A stretch of DNA of 45,616 nt from an uncultured Sphingopyxis sp. (GTDB lineage Bacteria > Pseudomonadota > Alphaproteobacteria > Sphingomonadales > Sphingomonadaceae): contig CALMYE010000209.1 in NCBI GenBank assembly GCA_937873425.1, positions 1 to 45,616 of the forward strand, read 5' to 3'. The translations under genes and the position numbers were made by a program. The notes under the pieces were generated by a model. The model worked only from the letters and a program-made list of their open reading frames with translations, had not been told where the DNA came from and made no database searches. This document shows positions 24,137-33,446 of the stretch, in pieces. Numbering within the stretch: the stretch's first letter is position 1; each line of letters begins with the position of its first letter.

Positions 24137-24190
24137 GTGCGGGATATCGCACATATTGCCCGATATGTATGCGAAAATCCGCACATATCG
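24135..24190. promoter_or_regulatory. Paired palindromic operator sites between dctB and dctA
   Basis: Site 1 (24135-24154): ATGTGCG-GGATAT-CGCACAT, perfect 7-bp arms. Site 2 (24170-24188): TGCG-AAAATC-CGCA followed by CATAT, inside a wider inverted repeat CGATATGT (24161-24168) / ACATATCG (24183-24190). Both share TGCG-N6-CGCACATAT and are 32 bp apart, about three helical turns. They are the best candidates for DctD binding. Site 1 overlaps the dctB start codon, suggesting autoregulation. No sigma-54 GG-N10-GC promoter was found before dctA. Confidence 0.65.
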
Positions 24191-24356
24191 AAGCGCGAGC
24201 GCAAGTGACCAGGCATCATAACAACGTCATATCAATAGCTTGATGAAATATCCGTGCCGGTTTGACCCCGATTCCCCCGCGCCCTTATTCTTGCCGAAAG
24301 ACCGGGTCACGGCCCGCATCGCCCCCTTGCGAGGGCGCAGGACAAGGGAGAGGCCG

Positions 24357-25694
24357 GTGGCCGTAGCGATCGATCTGACCAGGGCGCCCGAGCCCGCGCG
24401 GCCGCGCCGCTGGTATGGCCAGCTCTATGTCCAGGTGCTCGCGGCGATCGTCGCGGGCGTCCTGCTCGGCCATTTCCATCCCGAGACCGGCGCCGCGCTG
24501 CGCCCGCTCGGCGACGGCTTCATCAAGCTCGTCAAGATGATCATCGCGCCGGTGATCTTCCTGACCGTGTCGATCGGCATCGCCTCGGTCGGCGAGGCGA
24601 AGGCGCTCGGCCGCGTCGCGGGCAAGACCTTCGCCTATTTCCTCTTCTTCTCGACCCTCGCGCTGATCGTTGGGCTGGTGATCGCCAATGTGGTTCAGCC
24701 GGGCGCGGGGATGAACATCGACCCCGCGACGCTCGATGCCGGTGCGGTCGCGCAATACAAGCAGGCGGCGCACGACGCGTCGCTGACCGCCTTCCTGCTC
24801 GACATCATCCCGACGACGTTCGTGTCGGCGCTGACCTCGGGTTCGATCCTGCAGGCGCTGTTCGTCGCCATCGTCTTCGGCCTCGCGCTGTCGCACACCG
24901 GCGAGGCGGGGCAGCAGGTGCTCGGGATGATGGAGAAGGTGTCGACCGTCTTCTTCCACCTCGTCGGCATGCTGATGCGCTTCGCGCCGATCGGGGCGTT
25001 CGGCGCGATGGCCTTCACCATCGGCAAATATGGCGTCGAATCGCTCGCCAATCTGGGCCTGCTGATCGCGACCTTCTACCTCACCTCGCTCTTCTTCGTG
25101 ATCGGCATCCTCGGCGCGGTCGCGCGGGCATGCGGCTTCTCGATCTTCGGCCTGATCGCCTATCTCAAGGCCGAACTGCTGCTCGTCCTCGGCACCTCCT
25201 CGTCGGAGGCGGCGCTGCCCAGCCTGATGGAGAAGATGGAACAGGCGGGCTGCGCCAGGCCGATCGTCGGCATGGTCGTGCCCACGGGCTACAGCTTCAA
25301 CCTCGACGGCACCAACATCTATATGACGCTCGCGGCGCTGTTCATCGCGCAGGCGGTCGGCGTCGACCTCAGCCTGACCGACCAGATCGCGCTGCTGCTC
25401 GTCGCGATGGTGAGTTCCAAGGGTGCGGCGGGGGTCACCGGCGCGGGCTTCATCACGCTCGCCGCGACGCTGTCGATCGTGCCGTCGGTGCCGGTCGCCG
25501 GCCTCGCGCTGATCCTCGGCATCGACCGTTTCATGAGCGAGTGCCGCGCGCTCACCAATTTCATCGGCAACGCCGTCGCCACCGTGGTCATCGCCAAGTG
25601 GGAAGGCGCGCTCGACCGCGGCGCGCTGGGCCGCGCGCTCGGCGGCGAGCCGGGGCCGCTCGCGGCGCCGCCGGTCGAGACCGATTCGGATTGA
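24357..25694 (+). CDS. dctA: C4-dicarboxylate:cation symporter DctA
   Basis: 445 residues from a GTG at 24357, preceded by AGGGAGAGG; the longer open frame upstream is low-complexity and lacks a Shine-Dalgarno. Opens with [20 protein letters not shown] and continues through hydrophobic segments; typical DctA motifs are [54 protein letters not shown] and [17 protein letters not shown]. In the last motif the Arg that binds a substrate carboxylate is kept, but the position that is Asp in amino-acid carriers is Ser (MSECR versus LDMIR in the symporter at 8753). That matches dicarboxylates such as succinate, fumarate and malate rather than glutamate. Divergent from dctBD. Confidence 0.95.
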   Translation: MAVAIDLTRAPEPARPRRWYGQLYVQVLAAIVAGVLLGHFHPETGAALRPLGDGFIKLVKMIIAPVIFLTVSIGIASVGEAKALGRVAGKTFAYFLFFSTLALIVGLVIANVVQPGAGMNIDPATLDAGAVAQYKQAAHDASLTAFLLDIIPTTFVSALTSGSILQALFVAIVFGLALSHTGEAGQQVLGMMEKVSTVFFHLVGMLMRFAPIGAFGAMAFTIGKYGVESLANLGLLIATFYLTSLFFVIGILGAVARACGFSIFGLIAYLKAELLLVLGTSSSEAALPSLMEKMEQAGCARPIVGMVVPTGYSFNLDGTNIYMTLAALFIAQAVGVDLSLTDQIALLLVAMVSSKGAAGVTGAGFITLAATLSIVPSVPVAGLALILGIDRFMSECRALTNFIGNAVATVVIAKWEGALDRGALGRALGGEPGPLAAPPVETDSD

Positions 25695-25751
25695 GGCCGG
25701 ACAGGCCCGAACAACGACAATGCCCGAACAACGACAATGATGGGGAGAGCC

Positions 25752-28700
25752 ATGATGATTTCGTCCAAAGCCCGCTGGGTCCGCCACAGCAGCCACGCCG
25801 CCTTGATCCTCGCCGGCTTCGCCGCGCTGCCCGCCGCCGCGCAGGAGGCGCCCGGCGACGGTGCGGCCGAAGAACCCGCCAGCGAGGCGATCGTCGTCAC
25901 CGGCAGCCGCATCGCGCGCGAGAGTTTCGACACCGCCGCGCCGACGATCGGCGTCACCAGCGAGGATCTGCTCGAATCGGGCGACTCCGAGCTCAGCGAG
26001 ACGCTCGCCGACCTGCCGCAGCTCACTTCACCCAACAATGACGCGACGGTGACCGGCAGCACCCAGAATTCGGGCCTGTCGTCGATCCAGCTGCGCGGGC
26101 TCGGCACCAACCGCACTTTGGTGCTGATCGACGGGCGGCGCACCGTGTCCAACTCGGGGATCAGCAACCTCGTCAGCCTGTCGACCATCCCCAGCGATTT
26201 CGTCGACCGGGTCGAGATCGTCACCGGCGGCACCTCGTCCATCTATGGGTCGGACGCGGTCGCGGGCGTGGTCAACATCATCACCGAAAGCCGCGAGCGC
26301 GGGCTGAAGCTGCGCGCGCGCACCGGCATCACCGCGCGCGGCGACGGGCGCGAACTGACGCTGGGCGCGACCTGGGGCGCGCGCTTCGCCGACCGGCGCG
26401 GCTATGTGCTGATCAGCGGCACCTATGACCGCGACTGGGGCATCCGCGCGACCGACCGCGAATGGGCGGTCCGGCCCGTCTCCTACCGCTATAATTTCGC
26501 GACCGGCGTCAACGAGATCGAGACCGTCTATCTCAACAACGGCGTGCCGACGAGCGGCTTCCGGCCCGCCTCGACCTTCCCGCCCAATGTCGCGAGCGAC
26601 CTCAGCACCTTCATTCCCGGCGGGCGCTTCTTCGGCGCGAGTTCCGCGCGCACCCGCTTCTATCGCGACGGCGAACTGGTGCCGCTTGGCCCCGATCCGG
26701 TCACCGGTCTGCCGATTAGCGGCACCGGCGCGGCGCTCAACAGCCCCGGCAACAGCGGCTATTTCCTCGCGAACCGCGACGGCTACAACCAGCGCACGGG
26801 GCGTTCGCTGATCCTGGGGCGGACGCGCTATCTGGGCGCGGCCAAGCTGAACTTTGAATTTTCCGACGCGCTGGAGGGCTTCGCACAGGTGCAATATTCG
26901 CGCATCGTCTCGGGCGAGACGCGCGAGGCCGTCGGCATCGGCTGGGATACGTCCTTCCCCGTCACCGACCCGGTGACCGGGGCGACGGTCGAGGAGACCT
27001 ATGGCAAGATCCCCTGCCTCCGCGCCCCCGCGCCCTGCAACCCCTTCGTCCCGCCCGAGCTTCGCGGGTCCGAAGTCCCCTCGACCGGCGTCGGCCTCGG
27101 CTGGGGCCGCCGCTTCGACGAGGTCGGCGGCCAGATCACCGAGAACAAGCGCGAGACGGTGCGCAGCTGGGCGGGGCTGCGCGGCAAGATCGCGGAAAAC
27201 TGGAACTGGGAGGCGAGCTTCGGCTTCGGTCAATATGTGCAGGACCAGTGGCGCCGGAACGAGATCAACGCCGGCAATCTGATCCAGGGCCTCAACGCCG
27301 AGATCGGCCCCGACGGCAACCCGCGCTGCGTCGATGCCGCCGCGCGCGCGGCGGGTTGCGTCCCCGTCAATCTGTTCGGCGAAGGGTCGATCACCCCGGC
27401 CGCGGCGGCATGGATTCGCGCCGACCTGCACCAGGACCTGACCATCCGCCAATATACCGGCCAGGCCTTCGTCACCGGCGAATTGTTCCAGCTCCCCGCC
27501 GGGCCGGTGGGCGTCGCTTTCGGCATCGATTATCGCAGGGACAGCCAGCAGCTGCGCGGCGACATCCTCTCGCAGTCGGGCGGGACGACCGGCAATGCGG
27601 TGCCCAATTTCGGCGGCTCGATCAGCGCGATCGAGGGCTATGGCGAGGTCAGCGTGCCGCTGCTCGCCGACGTGCCGGGCGCGCATCTGCTCAGCGTCGA
27701 TGCTTCGGCGCGCGTCGCCCATTACGACATCGAGCGCGTCGGCACGGTGTTCAGCTGGCGCGGCGGCGTGCAATATGCGCCGATCCGCGACCTGCGCTTC
27801 CGCGCGCAATATGCCCGCGCCCAGCGCGCACCCGACATCGCCGAGCTCTATTCGCCGCCGCGCGGCAATTTCGAGGTGGTGGCCGACGAATGCAGCGGCG
27901 TGACGCCGACGACGGCTGGGCGCCTCGCGGCCAACTGCCGCCTCGACCCCGGCATCCAGGCTTTGTTCGCGGCGCAGGCGGAGGCGGGGCAGACGCAGCG
28001 CTTCACCCAGTCGGGCAACAGCCTCTACAGCCCCAATGGCGGCAATCTCGATCTGAAGGAGGAGACCGCCGACACGCTGACGCTGGGGGCGGTGTTCGCG
28101 CCGCGCTTCATCCCCGGCCTGACCCTGTCGGTCGACTATTATGATATCCGCATCCGCGATGCGATCGACGCCAACACCAACCGCGATATCCAGCTGCAAT
28201 GCTATGACACCGACGTCCCGCGCGCCGAAAACCCCTTCTGCGCCGACATCACGCGCAATCCGGTGAACGGCCAGATCGCGCAGCTGGTACAGCGGCAGGT
28301 CAATCTCGCGCGCTTCGACACGCGGGGGATCGACGTCGCGCTCGCCTATCGCTTCCGCCTCGACGATGCGCTCGGCATCCCCGGCCGCTTCGACCTGCGC
28401 TACGACGGCACCCATGTGCTGAAGCAGAAGGTCGAGTTCCAGGGCCTCGACGGCCTTGTCGTCAACGACCTCGCCGGCGACCTTGCGGAGGGCAGCTTCA
28501 AATATCGCGCGCGCGGTTCGCTCGGCTGGCGGCTCGGCGATTTCCGCATCCGCTGGTCGACGACCTATTATGGGAAGATCAACGACAGCAACATCCTGCG
28601 CGACCAGTATCGCGCGCTGCTCGCCACCAATCCCAATGCGGAGGTGCCGATGTTCCTCAACATCGGCGACGTGTGGGAGCACGACCTGTTCCTGTCGTTC

Positions 28701-28874
28701 GACGTGAAGGATGGCGGCAAGGAGTTCCGTCTCTACGGCGGGGTCAAGAATCTCTTCGATTCGACCAGCCCCTTCCTGCCTTCGGGCACCAACAGCGGGC
28801 GCCTGACCAACCAGAATGGCGTGTATGACATTGCCGGCCGGCGCTTCTATGCCGGGGCGACGGTGAAATTCTGA
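25752..28874 (+). CDS. TonB-dependent outer-membrane receptor downstream of dctA
   Basis: 1040 residues. Start taken at the ATG at 25752 because GGGGAGAG precedes it; ATG 25737 upstream lacks one, and 25755 is also possible. Signal peptide ending LPAAAQ, TonB-box-like EAIVVTGSRIA, plug motifs LRGLGTNRTLVLIDGRRTV and VEIVTGGTSSIYGSDAVAGV, then a long barrel ending GRRFYAGATVKF. No STN domain. It follows dctA by 57 bases and shares one base with the next gene (TGATG), so receptor and hydrolase are translationally linked. Ligand unknown; the context (DctA, exported hydrolase) suggests a compound that yields a dicarboxylate. Confidence 0.95.
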   Translation: MMISSKARWVRHSSHAALILAGFAALPAAAQEAPGDGAAEEPASEAIVVTGSRIARESFDTAAPTIGVTSEDLLESGDSELSETLADLPQLTSPNNDATVTGSTQNSGLSSIQLRGLGTNRTLVLIDGRRTVSNSGISNLVSLSTIPSDFVDRVEIVTGGTSSIYGSDAVAGVVNIITESRERGLKLRARTGITARGDGRELTLGATWGARFADRRGYVLISGTYDRDWGIRATDREWAVRPVSYRYNFATGVNEIETVYLNNGVPTSGFRPASTFPPNVASDLSTFIPGGRFFGASSARTRFYRDGELVPLGPDPVTGLPISGTGAALNSPGNSGYFLANRDGYNQRTGRSLILGRTRYLGAAKLNFEFSDALEGFAQVQYSRIVSGETREAVGIGWDTSFPVTDPVTGATVEETYGKIPCLRAPAPCNPFVPPELRGSEVPSTGVGLGWGRRFDEVGGQITENKRETVRSWAGLRGKIAENWNWEASFGFGQYVQDQWRRNEINAGNLIQGLNAEIGPDGNPRCVDAAARAAGCVPVNLFGEGSITPAAAAWIRADLHQDLTIRQYTGQAFVTGELFQLPAGPVGVAFGIDYRRDSQQLRGDILSQSGGTTGNAVPNFGGSISAIEGYGEVSVPLLADVPGAHLLSVDASARVAHYDIERVGTVFSWRGGVQYAPIRDLRFRAQYARAQRAPDIAELYSPPRGNFEVVADECSGVTPTTAGRLAANCRLDPGIQALFAAQAEAGQTQRFTQSGNSLYSPNGGNLDLKEETADTLTLGAVFAPRFIPGLTLSVDYYDIRIRDAIDANTNRDIQLQCYDTDVPRAENPFCADITRNPVNGQIAQLVQRQVNLARFDTRGIDVALAYRFRLDDALGIPGRFDLRYDGTHVLKQKVEFQGLDGLVVNDLAGDLAEGSFKYRARGSLGWRLGDFRIRWSTTYYGKINDSNILRDQYRALLATNPNAEVPMFLNIGDVWEHDLFLSFDVKDGGKEFRLYGGVKNLFDSTSPFLPSGTNSGRLTNQNGVYDIAGRRFYAGATVKF

Positions 28875-29866
28875 TGCGCGAATCGACACATCGAGCTTTG
28901 CGGGCTTCGTCCACTGGACCCGCAAAGGCCATTGCGGCGGCGGTGCTGCTGGCGCTGGCAGGGTGCGCGCCCGCCGCCGCGCTGGCCAGCACCGCCCCGC
29001 ATGGCGAAAGCGCGCTACAGAAAAAATTGTTCGCCGAAGGGGTGCAGCGTTTCACCTTCGACGGCTGGGCCGGCCCCGCCTTTCCGGTGTGGACCTTCCG
29101 TTCGGTGGACACGCCCGCCGATGCGCCGGTGCTGTTCGTCTTTCACGGCGTTCAGCGCGACGCCGACAAATATATCGGTGAATGGGTCGAGCTGGCGCGC
29201 CGGCACAAGATCGTGCTGATCGCGCCCGAATATAGCCAGGCGGCTTTCCCCGGCGTCGAAGCCTATAGCCACGGCTGGTTCACCGAAAAGGACGGCACTC
29301 CGCGTCCGCCCGAGCTATGGTCCTTCGCCACGGTCGAGCCGGTCTTCGCCGCGGTGAAGGCGCGCGAGGGGCTGACCGCGCCGACCTATTCCATCTACGG
29401 CCATTCGGGCGGCGCACAGTTCGCGCATCGCTATGTGCTCGCGGGCGGCGGCCCGCATCTCGCGCGCGCGATATCGGCCAATGCCGGTTCATATGCCACG
29501 ACCGACGCGGTGCCATGGCCGTTCGGCCTGTCCGGACTGCCCAAGGGGGTATGGAACGCCGAAAAGGCCTTCGCCCTGCCGATGACGGTGCTGCTCGGCA
29601 CCGCCGACAACGACCCCAAACACCGCAGCCTGCCGCGCCAGCCCGAGGCGCAGGCGCAGGGTCCGCACCGCCTCGCGCGCGGGCAGACCTTCTATGCGCG
29701 CGCCCGCGCGCGGGCGGCGGTCTACAAGACCGGTTTCAACTGGAGCTGCGTCCTCGTCCCGCGCGTCGAGCATGACAATGCCGGCATGGCGCCGGTCGCG
29801 GTGCGCATATTGTTCGGCGACGCGAAGCCCGAGGCGGGCGCGGATTGCAAGGCGCTGCCGCGCTGA
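28874..29866 (+). CDS. Predicted lipoprotein serine hydrolase (alpha/beta)
   Basis: 330 residues; the ATG at 28874 shares its A with the TGA of the TonB receptor gene. The N-terminus, after basic residues, has a hydrophobic stretch ending LLALAGC, a good lipobox, so the mature protein would be a periplasmic or outer-membrane lipoprotein. Alpha/beta-hydrolase features: VLFVFHGVQRDADKYI (oxyanion region), nucleophile elbow YGHSGGAQFAHRY, a likely acid in LLGTADND and a His near VEHDNAG. It is related in form to polyhydroxyalkanoate-depolymerase or feruloyl-esterase-like exported hydrolases. Presumably it cuts an ester of the compound taken up by the coupled receptor. Substrate unknown. Confidence 0.85.
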   Translation: MRESTHRALRASSTGPAKAIAAAVLLALAGCAPAAALASTAPHGESALQKKLFAEGVQRFTFDGWAGPAFPVWTFRSVDTPADAPVLFVFHGVQRDADKYIGEWVELARRHKIVLIAPEYSQAAFPGVEAYSHGWFTEKDGTPRPPELWSFATVEPVFAAVKAREGLTAPTYSIYGHSGGAQFAHRYVLAGGGPHLARAISANAGSYATTDAVPWPFGLSGLPKGVWNAEKAFALPMTVLLGTADNDPKHRSLPRQPEAQAQGPHRLARGQTFYARARARAAVYKTGFNWSCVLVPRVEHDNAGMAPVAVRILFGDAKPEAGADCKALPR

Positions 29867-29874
29867 CATCAAAG

Positions 29875-30001
29875 CCCCTCCCCTTCAGGGGAGGGGTTGG
29901 GGTGGGGCCTCGCGAGGTAGCGCGAGGCCGATGGACCCCACCCCGCTGCGACTAGGGAGCAAGCTCCCAAGTCTCGCTGCCCCTCCCCTGAAGGGGAGGG
30001 G
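29875..30001. repeat. 127-bp composite inverted element, copy 1
   Basis: 22-bp ends: CCCCTCCCCTTCAG... (29875-29896) and ...CTGAAGGGGAGGGG (29980-30001), inverted to each other and each self-complementary. Inside are GGGGTGGGG facing CCCCACCCC and a stem GGGAGC-AA-GCTCCC. Copy 2 is at 34004-34129. It lies between two + strand genes and may end the upstream transcript. Confidence 0.85.
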
Positions 30002-30049
30002 TTGGAGCGGGCTTGGGCTTCCCCGCGCGCTATGCTAGGCGCCGCGCCC

Positions 30050-31936
30050 ATGCTGACGATCAACAGCCTCACCGTGCGCCTGGGCGGGCGCACCATCCTC
30101 GACCGCGCGAGTGCGAGCCTGCCGGCGAAGAGCCGCACCGGGCTGATCGGCCGCAACGGCGCGGGCAAGTCGACGCTGATGAAGGCGATGATCGGCAGCC
30201 TCGAGGCCGATGAGGGCGGCATCGAAATGCCGCGCAAGACGCGCATCGGCTATATCGCGCAGGACGCGCCGAGCGGGATCGCGACGCCGTTCGAAACCGT
30301 GCTCGCCGCCGACACCGAGCGCGCGGACCTGCTCCGCCAGTCGGAGACGGTGACCGACCCCGACCGGCTGGGCGACATTCACGAGCGGCTGATCGCGATC
30401 GACGCCTATGCCGCGCCCGCGCGCGCTGCGCGCATCCTGATCGGCCTCGGCTTCGACGAGGACATGCAGGGCCGGCCGCTCGACAGCTTCTCCGGCGGAT
30501 GGAAGATGCGCGTCGCATTGGCGGCGCTGCTGTTCTCGAACCCCGATCTGCTGCTGCTCGACGAACCGTCGAACCACCTCGACCTCGAAGCGACGATGTG
30601 GCTCGAAAGCTTTTTGCGGAGCTATCCGGGCCAGCTCGTGGTGATCAGCCACGAGCGCGACCTGCTCAACAATGTCGTCGACCATATCCTGCATCTGGAG
30701 GGCGGGAAGGTGACGCTCTATCCGGGCGGCTATGACGCGTTCGAGCGCCAGCGCGCCGAGCGCGCGGCGCAGCTCGCGGCGGCGAAGGCCGCGCAGGACG
30801 CGCAGCGCGCGAAACTGCAGGACTATATCGCCCGCAACAGCGCGCGCGCCTCGACCGCGAAACAGGCGCAGTCGCGCGCCAAGCAGCTCGCGCGGATGCA
30901 GCCGATCGCTGCGATCGCCGACGATCCCTCGCTGGTGTTCGATTTCCCGAGTCCCGCCGACGAATTGAAGCCGCCGCTGATCACGCTCGATCTTGCGAGC
31001 GTCGGCTATGCGCCGGGCGCGCCGGTGCTGTCGCGCCTCAACCTGCGCATCGACCCCGACGACCGCATCGCGCTGCTCGGCCGCAACGGCAATGGCAAGA
31101 CGACGCTCGCGCGGCTGCTCGCGGCGCAATTGAAGCCGGAGGACGGCGCGATGGCGTCGTCGGCGAAGATGCGCGTCGGCTATTTCACCCAATATCAGGT
31201 CGAGGAACTCGACGGCGCCGACACGCCGCTGGGGCATATGACGCGCGTGATGGCGGGCAAGACGCCGGGCGCGGTGCGCGCGCAGCTCGGTCGCTTCGGC
31301 TTCGCCGGCAACAAGGCGACGACCGAGGTCGGCAAGCTGTCGGGCGGCGAACGCGCGCGGCTCGCGCTCGCGCTGATCACGCGCGAGGCGCCGCACCTGC
31401 TGATCCTCGACGAGCCGACCAACCACCTCGACGTCGATGCGCGCGAGGCGCTGGTGCAGGCGCTGAACGGTTTCGACGGCGCGGTGCTGATCGTCAGCCA
31501 TGACCGCCATATGCTGGAGCTGAGCGCCGACCGGCTGGTGCTGGTCGACGGCGGCACGGCGCGCGATTTCGACGGCAGCATGGACGATTATGTCGCCTTC
31601 ATCCTGGGCAAGAGCGCGGCGAACGACGATGCGAAGGCGGCGCCCGCCAGGCCGAAGGACGCGAAACTCGCGCGGCAGGAGGCGGCGAAGGCGCGCGAGG
31701 CGCAGGCGGCGCTGCGCAAGTCGGCGAAGGATCACGAAGCGCGCGCGGCGAGGCTGGCGCAGCAGATCAGCGCCATCGACCGCGCGATGTTCGATCCCGC
31801 CGGCGCCGACCCCGCGCTCGCGAAGCTGACGATGGGCGATCTCGCGCAGCGGCGCGGCAAGCTCGCGGCGGAGCTGGAGAGTGTCGAGGCGGCTTGGATG
31901 GAGATGCTGGAGGCGATCGAAGCGGCTGCTGCCTGA
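30050..31936 (+). CDS. ABC-F family ATPase (translation factor type)
   Basis: 628 residues from the ATG at 30050 (MLTINSLTVRLGGRTILDRA), where the ABC fold begins; the frame is open from 30002 but the added residues are not conserved in form. Two ABC domains without membrane segments: Walker A GRNGAGKST and GRNGNGKTT, signatures SFSGGWKMR and KLSGGERAR, Walker B LLLLDEPSNHLD and LLILDEPTNHLD. Between them is the charged linker (FERQRAERAAQLAAAKAAQD) typical of ABC-F proteins, and a ~90-residue Ala/Lys/Glu coiled coil closes the protein, as in Uup- or YheS-like members. ABC-F proteins bind the ribosomal E site and relieve stalled translation. Which subfamily is uncertain. No clear Shine-Dalgarno. 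Confidence 0.93.
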   Translation: MLTINSLTVRLGGRTILDRASASLPAKSRTGLIGRNGAGKSTLMKAMIGSLEADEGGIEMPRKTRIGYIAQDAPSGIATPFETVLAADTERADLLRQSETVTDPDRLGDIHERLIAIDAYAAPARAARILIGLGFDEDMQGRPLDSFSGGWKMRVALAALLFSNPDLLLLDEPSNHLDLEATMWLESFLRSYPGQLVVISHERDLLNNVVDHILHLEGGKVTLYPGGYDAFERQRAERAAQLAAAKAAQDAQRAKLQDYIARNSARASTAKQAQSRAKQLARMQPIAAIADDPSLVFDFPSPADELKPPLITLDLASVGYAPGAPVLSRLNLRIDPDDRIALLGRNGNGKTTLARLLAAQLKPEDGAMASSAKMRVGYFTQYQVEELDGADTPLGHMTRVMAGKTPGAVRAQLGRFGFAGNKATTEVGKLSGGERARLALALITREAPHLLILDEPTNHLDVDAREALVQALNGFDGAVLIVSHDRHMLELSADRLVLVDGGTARDFDGSMDDYVAFILGKSAANDDAKAAPARPKDAKLARQEAAKAREAQAALRKSAKDHEARAARLAQQISAIDRAMFDPAGADPALAKLTMGDLAQRRGKLAAELESVEAAWMEMLEAIEAAAA

Positions 31937-32007
31937 TAGCCCCGATCGGGGGGGCGCTGTTTGCCGCATGCGGTGACGTCGTTTGAAAAGCGGGGCGTGA
32001 TTTTGTT

Positions 32008-32093
32008 TTCTTCGTCACCCCGGACTTGATCCGGGGTCCCGCTCTGCACCGCCTGAAAGCGGGACCCCGGATCAAGTCCGGGGTGACGAAGAA
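32008..32093. repeat. Inverted repeat (GGACTTGATCCGGGGTC family)
   Basis: Perfect 36-bp arms at 32008-32043 and 32058-32093 around a 14-base loop; core CCGGACTTGATCCGGGGTCC. It stands between the ABC-F gene and the hppD promoter and could act as the terminator of the former. Similar sequences are common in alphaproteobacterial genomes. Confidence 0.88.
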
Positions 32094-32148
32094 GGGGCAA
32101 TCGAACCGAACACTATTAACTACGTCATTGCCTTGCCGCGCTCGCGCA

Positions 32149-32192
32149 TTGACTCTCTCGCCCTGATCTATCATAATAGTTTCAATTGAAAC
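32149..32192 (+). promoter_or_regulatory. hppD promoter with palindromic operator
   Basis: A sigma-70-type promoter is readable: TTGACT (32149-32154), 17-base spacer, CATAAT (32172-32177). The start site should fall near 32184, inside the perfect 14-bp palindrome GTTTCAATTGAAAC (32179-32192). A repressor bound there would block initiation. MarR- or Lrp/AsnC-type regulators of tyrosine breakdown are plausible binders; none is encoded in the window. Confidence 0.75.
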
Positions 32193-32211
32193 CATTTTGG
32201 GGAATGCAGCC

Positions 32212-33297
32212 ATGGCCGATCTGTTCGAAAACCCGCTGGGCCTCGACGGCTTCGAGTTCGTCGAGTTTTCGGCGCCCGAAAAGGGCATGCTCGAACCGGT
32301 GTTCAAGCGCATGGGCTTCACCATGATCGCGCGCCATCGGTCGAAGGACGTCCAACTGTGGCGCCAGGGCGGCATCAACCTGATCGCCAATTACGAACCC
32401 CGATCGCCCGCCGCCTATTTCGCCGCCGAGCATGGCCCGTCGGCCTGCGGCATGGGCTGGCGCTGCCGCGACGCGGCGAAAGCCTATGCGGAAGCGATCG
32501 CGCGCGGCGCCGAGCCCGTCGATGTGAAGGCGGGGCCGATGGAATTGCAGCTCCCCGCGATCCGCGGCATCGGCGGCTCGATCATCTATCTGATCGACCG
32601 TTACGGCGACGAGCTGTCGATCTATGACATCGATTTCGTCTATGAGGAGGGTGTCGATCGCCACCCGGTCGGGGCGGGCCTGAAGATCATCGATCACCTG
32701 ACGCACAATGTCTACGGCGGCCGCATGGCGCATTGGGCCGCCTTCTACGAGCGGATCGCGGGCTTCCGCGAGATCCGCTATTTCGACATCAAGGGCGAAT
32801 ATACCGGCCTGACGTCGAAGGCGATGACCGCCCCCGACGGCAAGATCCGCATCCCGCTCAACGAAGAGGGCGCGGGCGGCGGCGGCCAGATCGAGGAATA
32901 TCTGCGCGCCTATAACGGCGAGGGCATCCAGCATATCGCCTTTTCCTGCGACGATCTTTACGACTCGTGGGACAGGCTGAAGGCGCTCGGCAATCCCTTC
33001 GCGCCCGCGCCGCCCGAAACCTATTATGAGCTGCTCGCCGAGCGCCTGCCCGGGCACGGCGAGCCTGTCGGGGAACTGAAGTCGCGCGGCATATTGCTCG
33101 ACGGCTCGACCGCCGAGGGCGACCCGCGCCTGCTCCTCCAGATCTTCGGCCAGACGGTGATCGGCCCCGTCTTCTTCGAATTCATCCAGCGCAAGAAGGA
33201 CGAAGGCTTCGGCGAGGGCAATTTCACCGCGCTGTTCAAGTCGATGGAACTCGACCAGATCCGCCGCGGCGCGCTCGAAGTGAAAGAGACCGCCTGA
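32212..33297 (+). CDS. hppD: 4-hydroxyphenylpyruvate dioxygenase
   Basis: 361 residues; ATG at 32212 with GGGGAA nine bases upstream (a TTG five codons earlier is less likely). Two-domain VOC fold. The iron-binding triad is complete: His162 in DHLTHNV, His241 in [10 protein letters not shown] and Glu323 in VFFEFIQRK. Other markers are [15 protein letters not shown] and [13 protein letters not shown]. It converts 4-hydroxyphenylpyruvate and O2 to homogentisate and CO2 in tyrosine catabolism. The later genes of the pathway (hmgA, fah) are not in the window; the next gene is another VOC protein. Probably repressed through the operator at 32179-32192. Confidence 0.97.
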   Translation: MADLFENPLGLDGFEFVEFSAPEKGMLEPVFKRMGFTMIARHRSKDVQLWRQGGINLIANYEPRSPAAYFAAEHGPSACGMGWRCRDAAKAYAEAIARGAEPVDVKAGPMELQLPAIRGIGGSIIYLIDRYGDELSIYDIDFVYEEGVDRHPVGAGLKIIDHLTHNVYGGRMAHWAAFYERIAGFREIRYFDIKGEYTGLTSKAMTAPDGKIRIPLNEEGAGGGGQIEEYLRAYNGEGIQHIAFSCDDLYDSWDRLKALGNPFAPAPPETYYELLAERLPGHGEPVGELKSRGILLDGSTAEGDPRLLLQIFGQTVIGPVFFEFIQRKKDEGFGEGNFTALFKSMELDQIRRGALEVKETA

Positions 33298-33308
33298 TTC
33301 ACTCCCCC

Positions 33309-33398
33309 CCGTTCGTGCTGAGCTTGTCGAAGCACCGTCCTTCTTCTTGTGGCGCCAGAGAAGGAAGAACGGCCCTTCGACAAGCTCAGGGCGAACGG
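33309..33398. repeat. Imperfect inverted repeat (GTCGAAG family, diverged)
   Basis: Arms 33309-33345 and 33361-33398, with cores CTGAGCTTGTCGAAG and CTTCGACAAGCTCAG, match imperfectly. It is a variant of the element at 1922-1988. Following it, GCTCAGCACGAACGGAGTCGGG shows a further scrap of the same arm before the next gene. Confidence 0.75.
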
Positions 33399-33446
33399 AG
33401 TAGGGTAGGCTCAGCACGAACGGAGTCGGGTAAGGAGTCGGGTAAA

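Noticed and set aside
22140-24152. Alternative open frames on both strands across dctB, including a 540-codon + strand frame
   Set aside because: The - strand DctB frame has Cache, H-box and ATP-binding motifs in order; the others have none.
24191-24356. Sigma-54 promoter for dctA
   Set aside because: Searched for GG-N10-GC with TGGCAC/TTGC features on the + strand; only partial matches with wrong spacing were found.
31937-32007. CCCCGATCGGGG palindrome just after the ABC-F stop as an intrinsic terminator
   Set aside because: The stem is only 6 bp with no loop and no T run follows; the larger repeat at 32008 is the better candidate.
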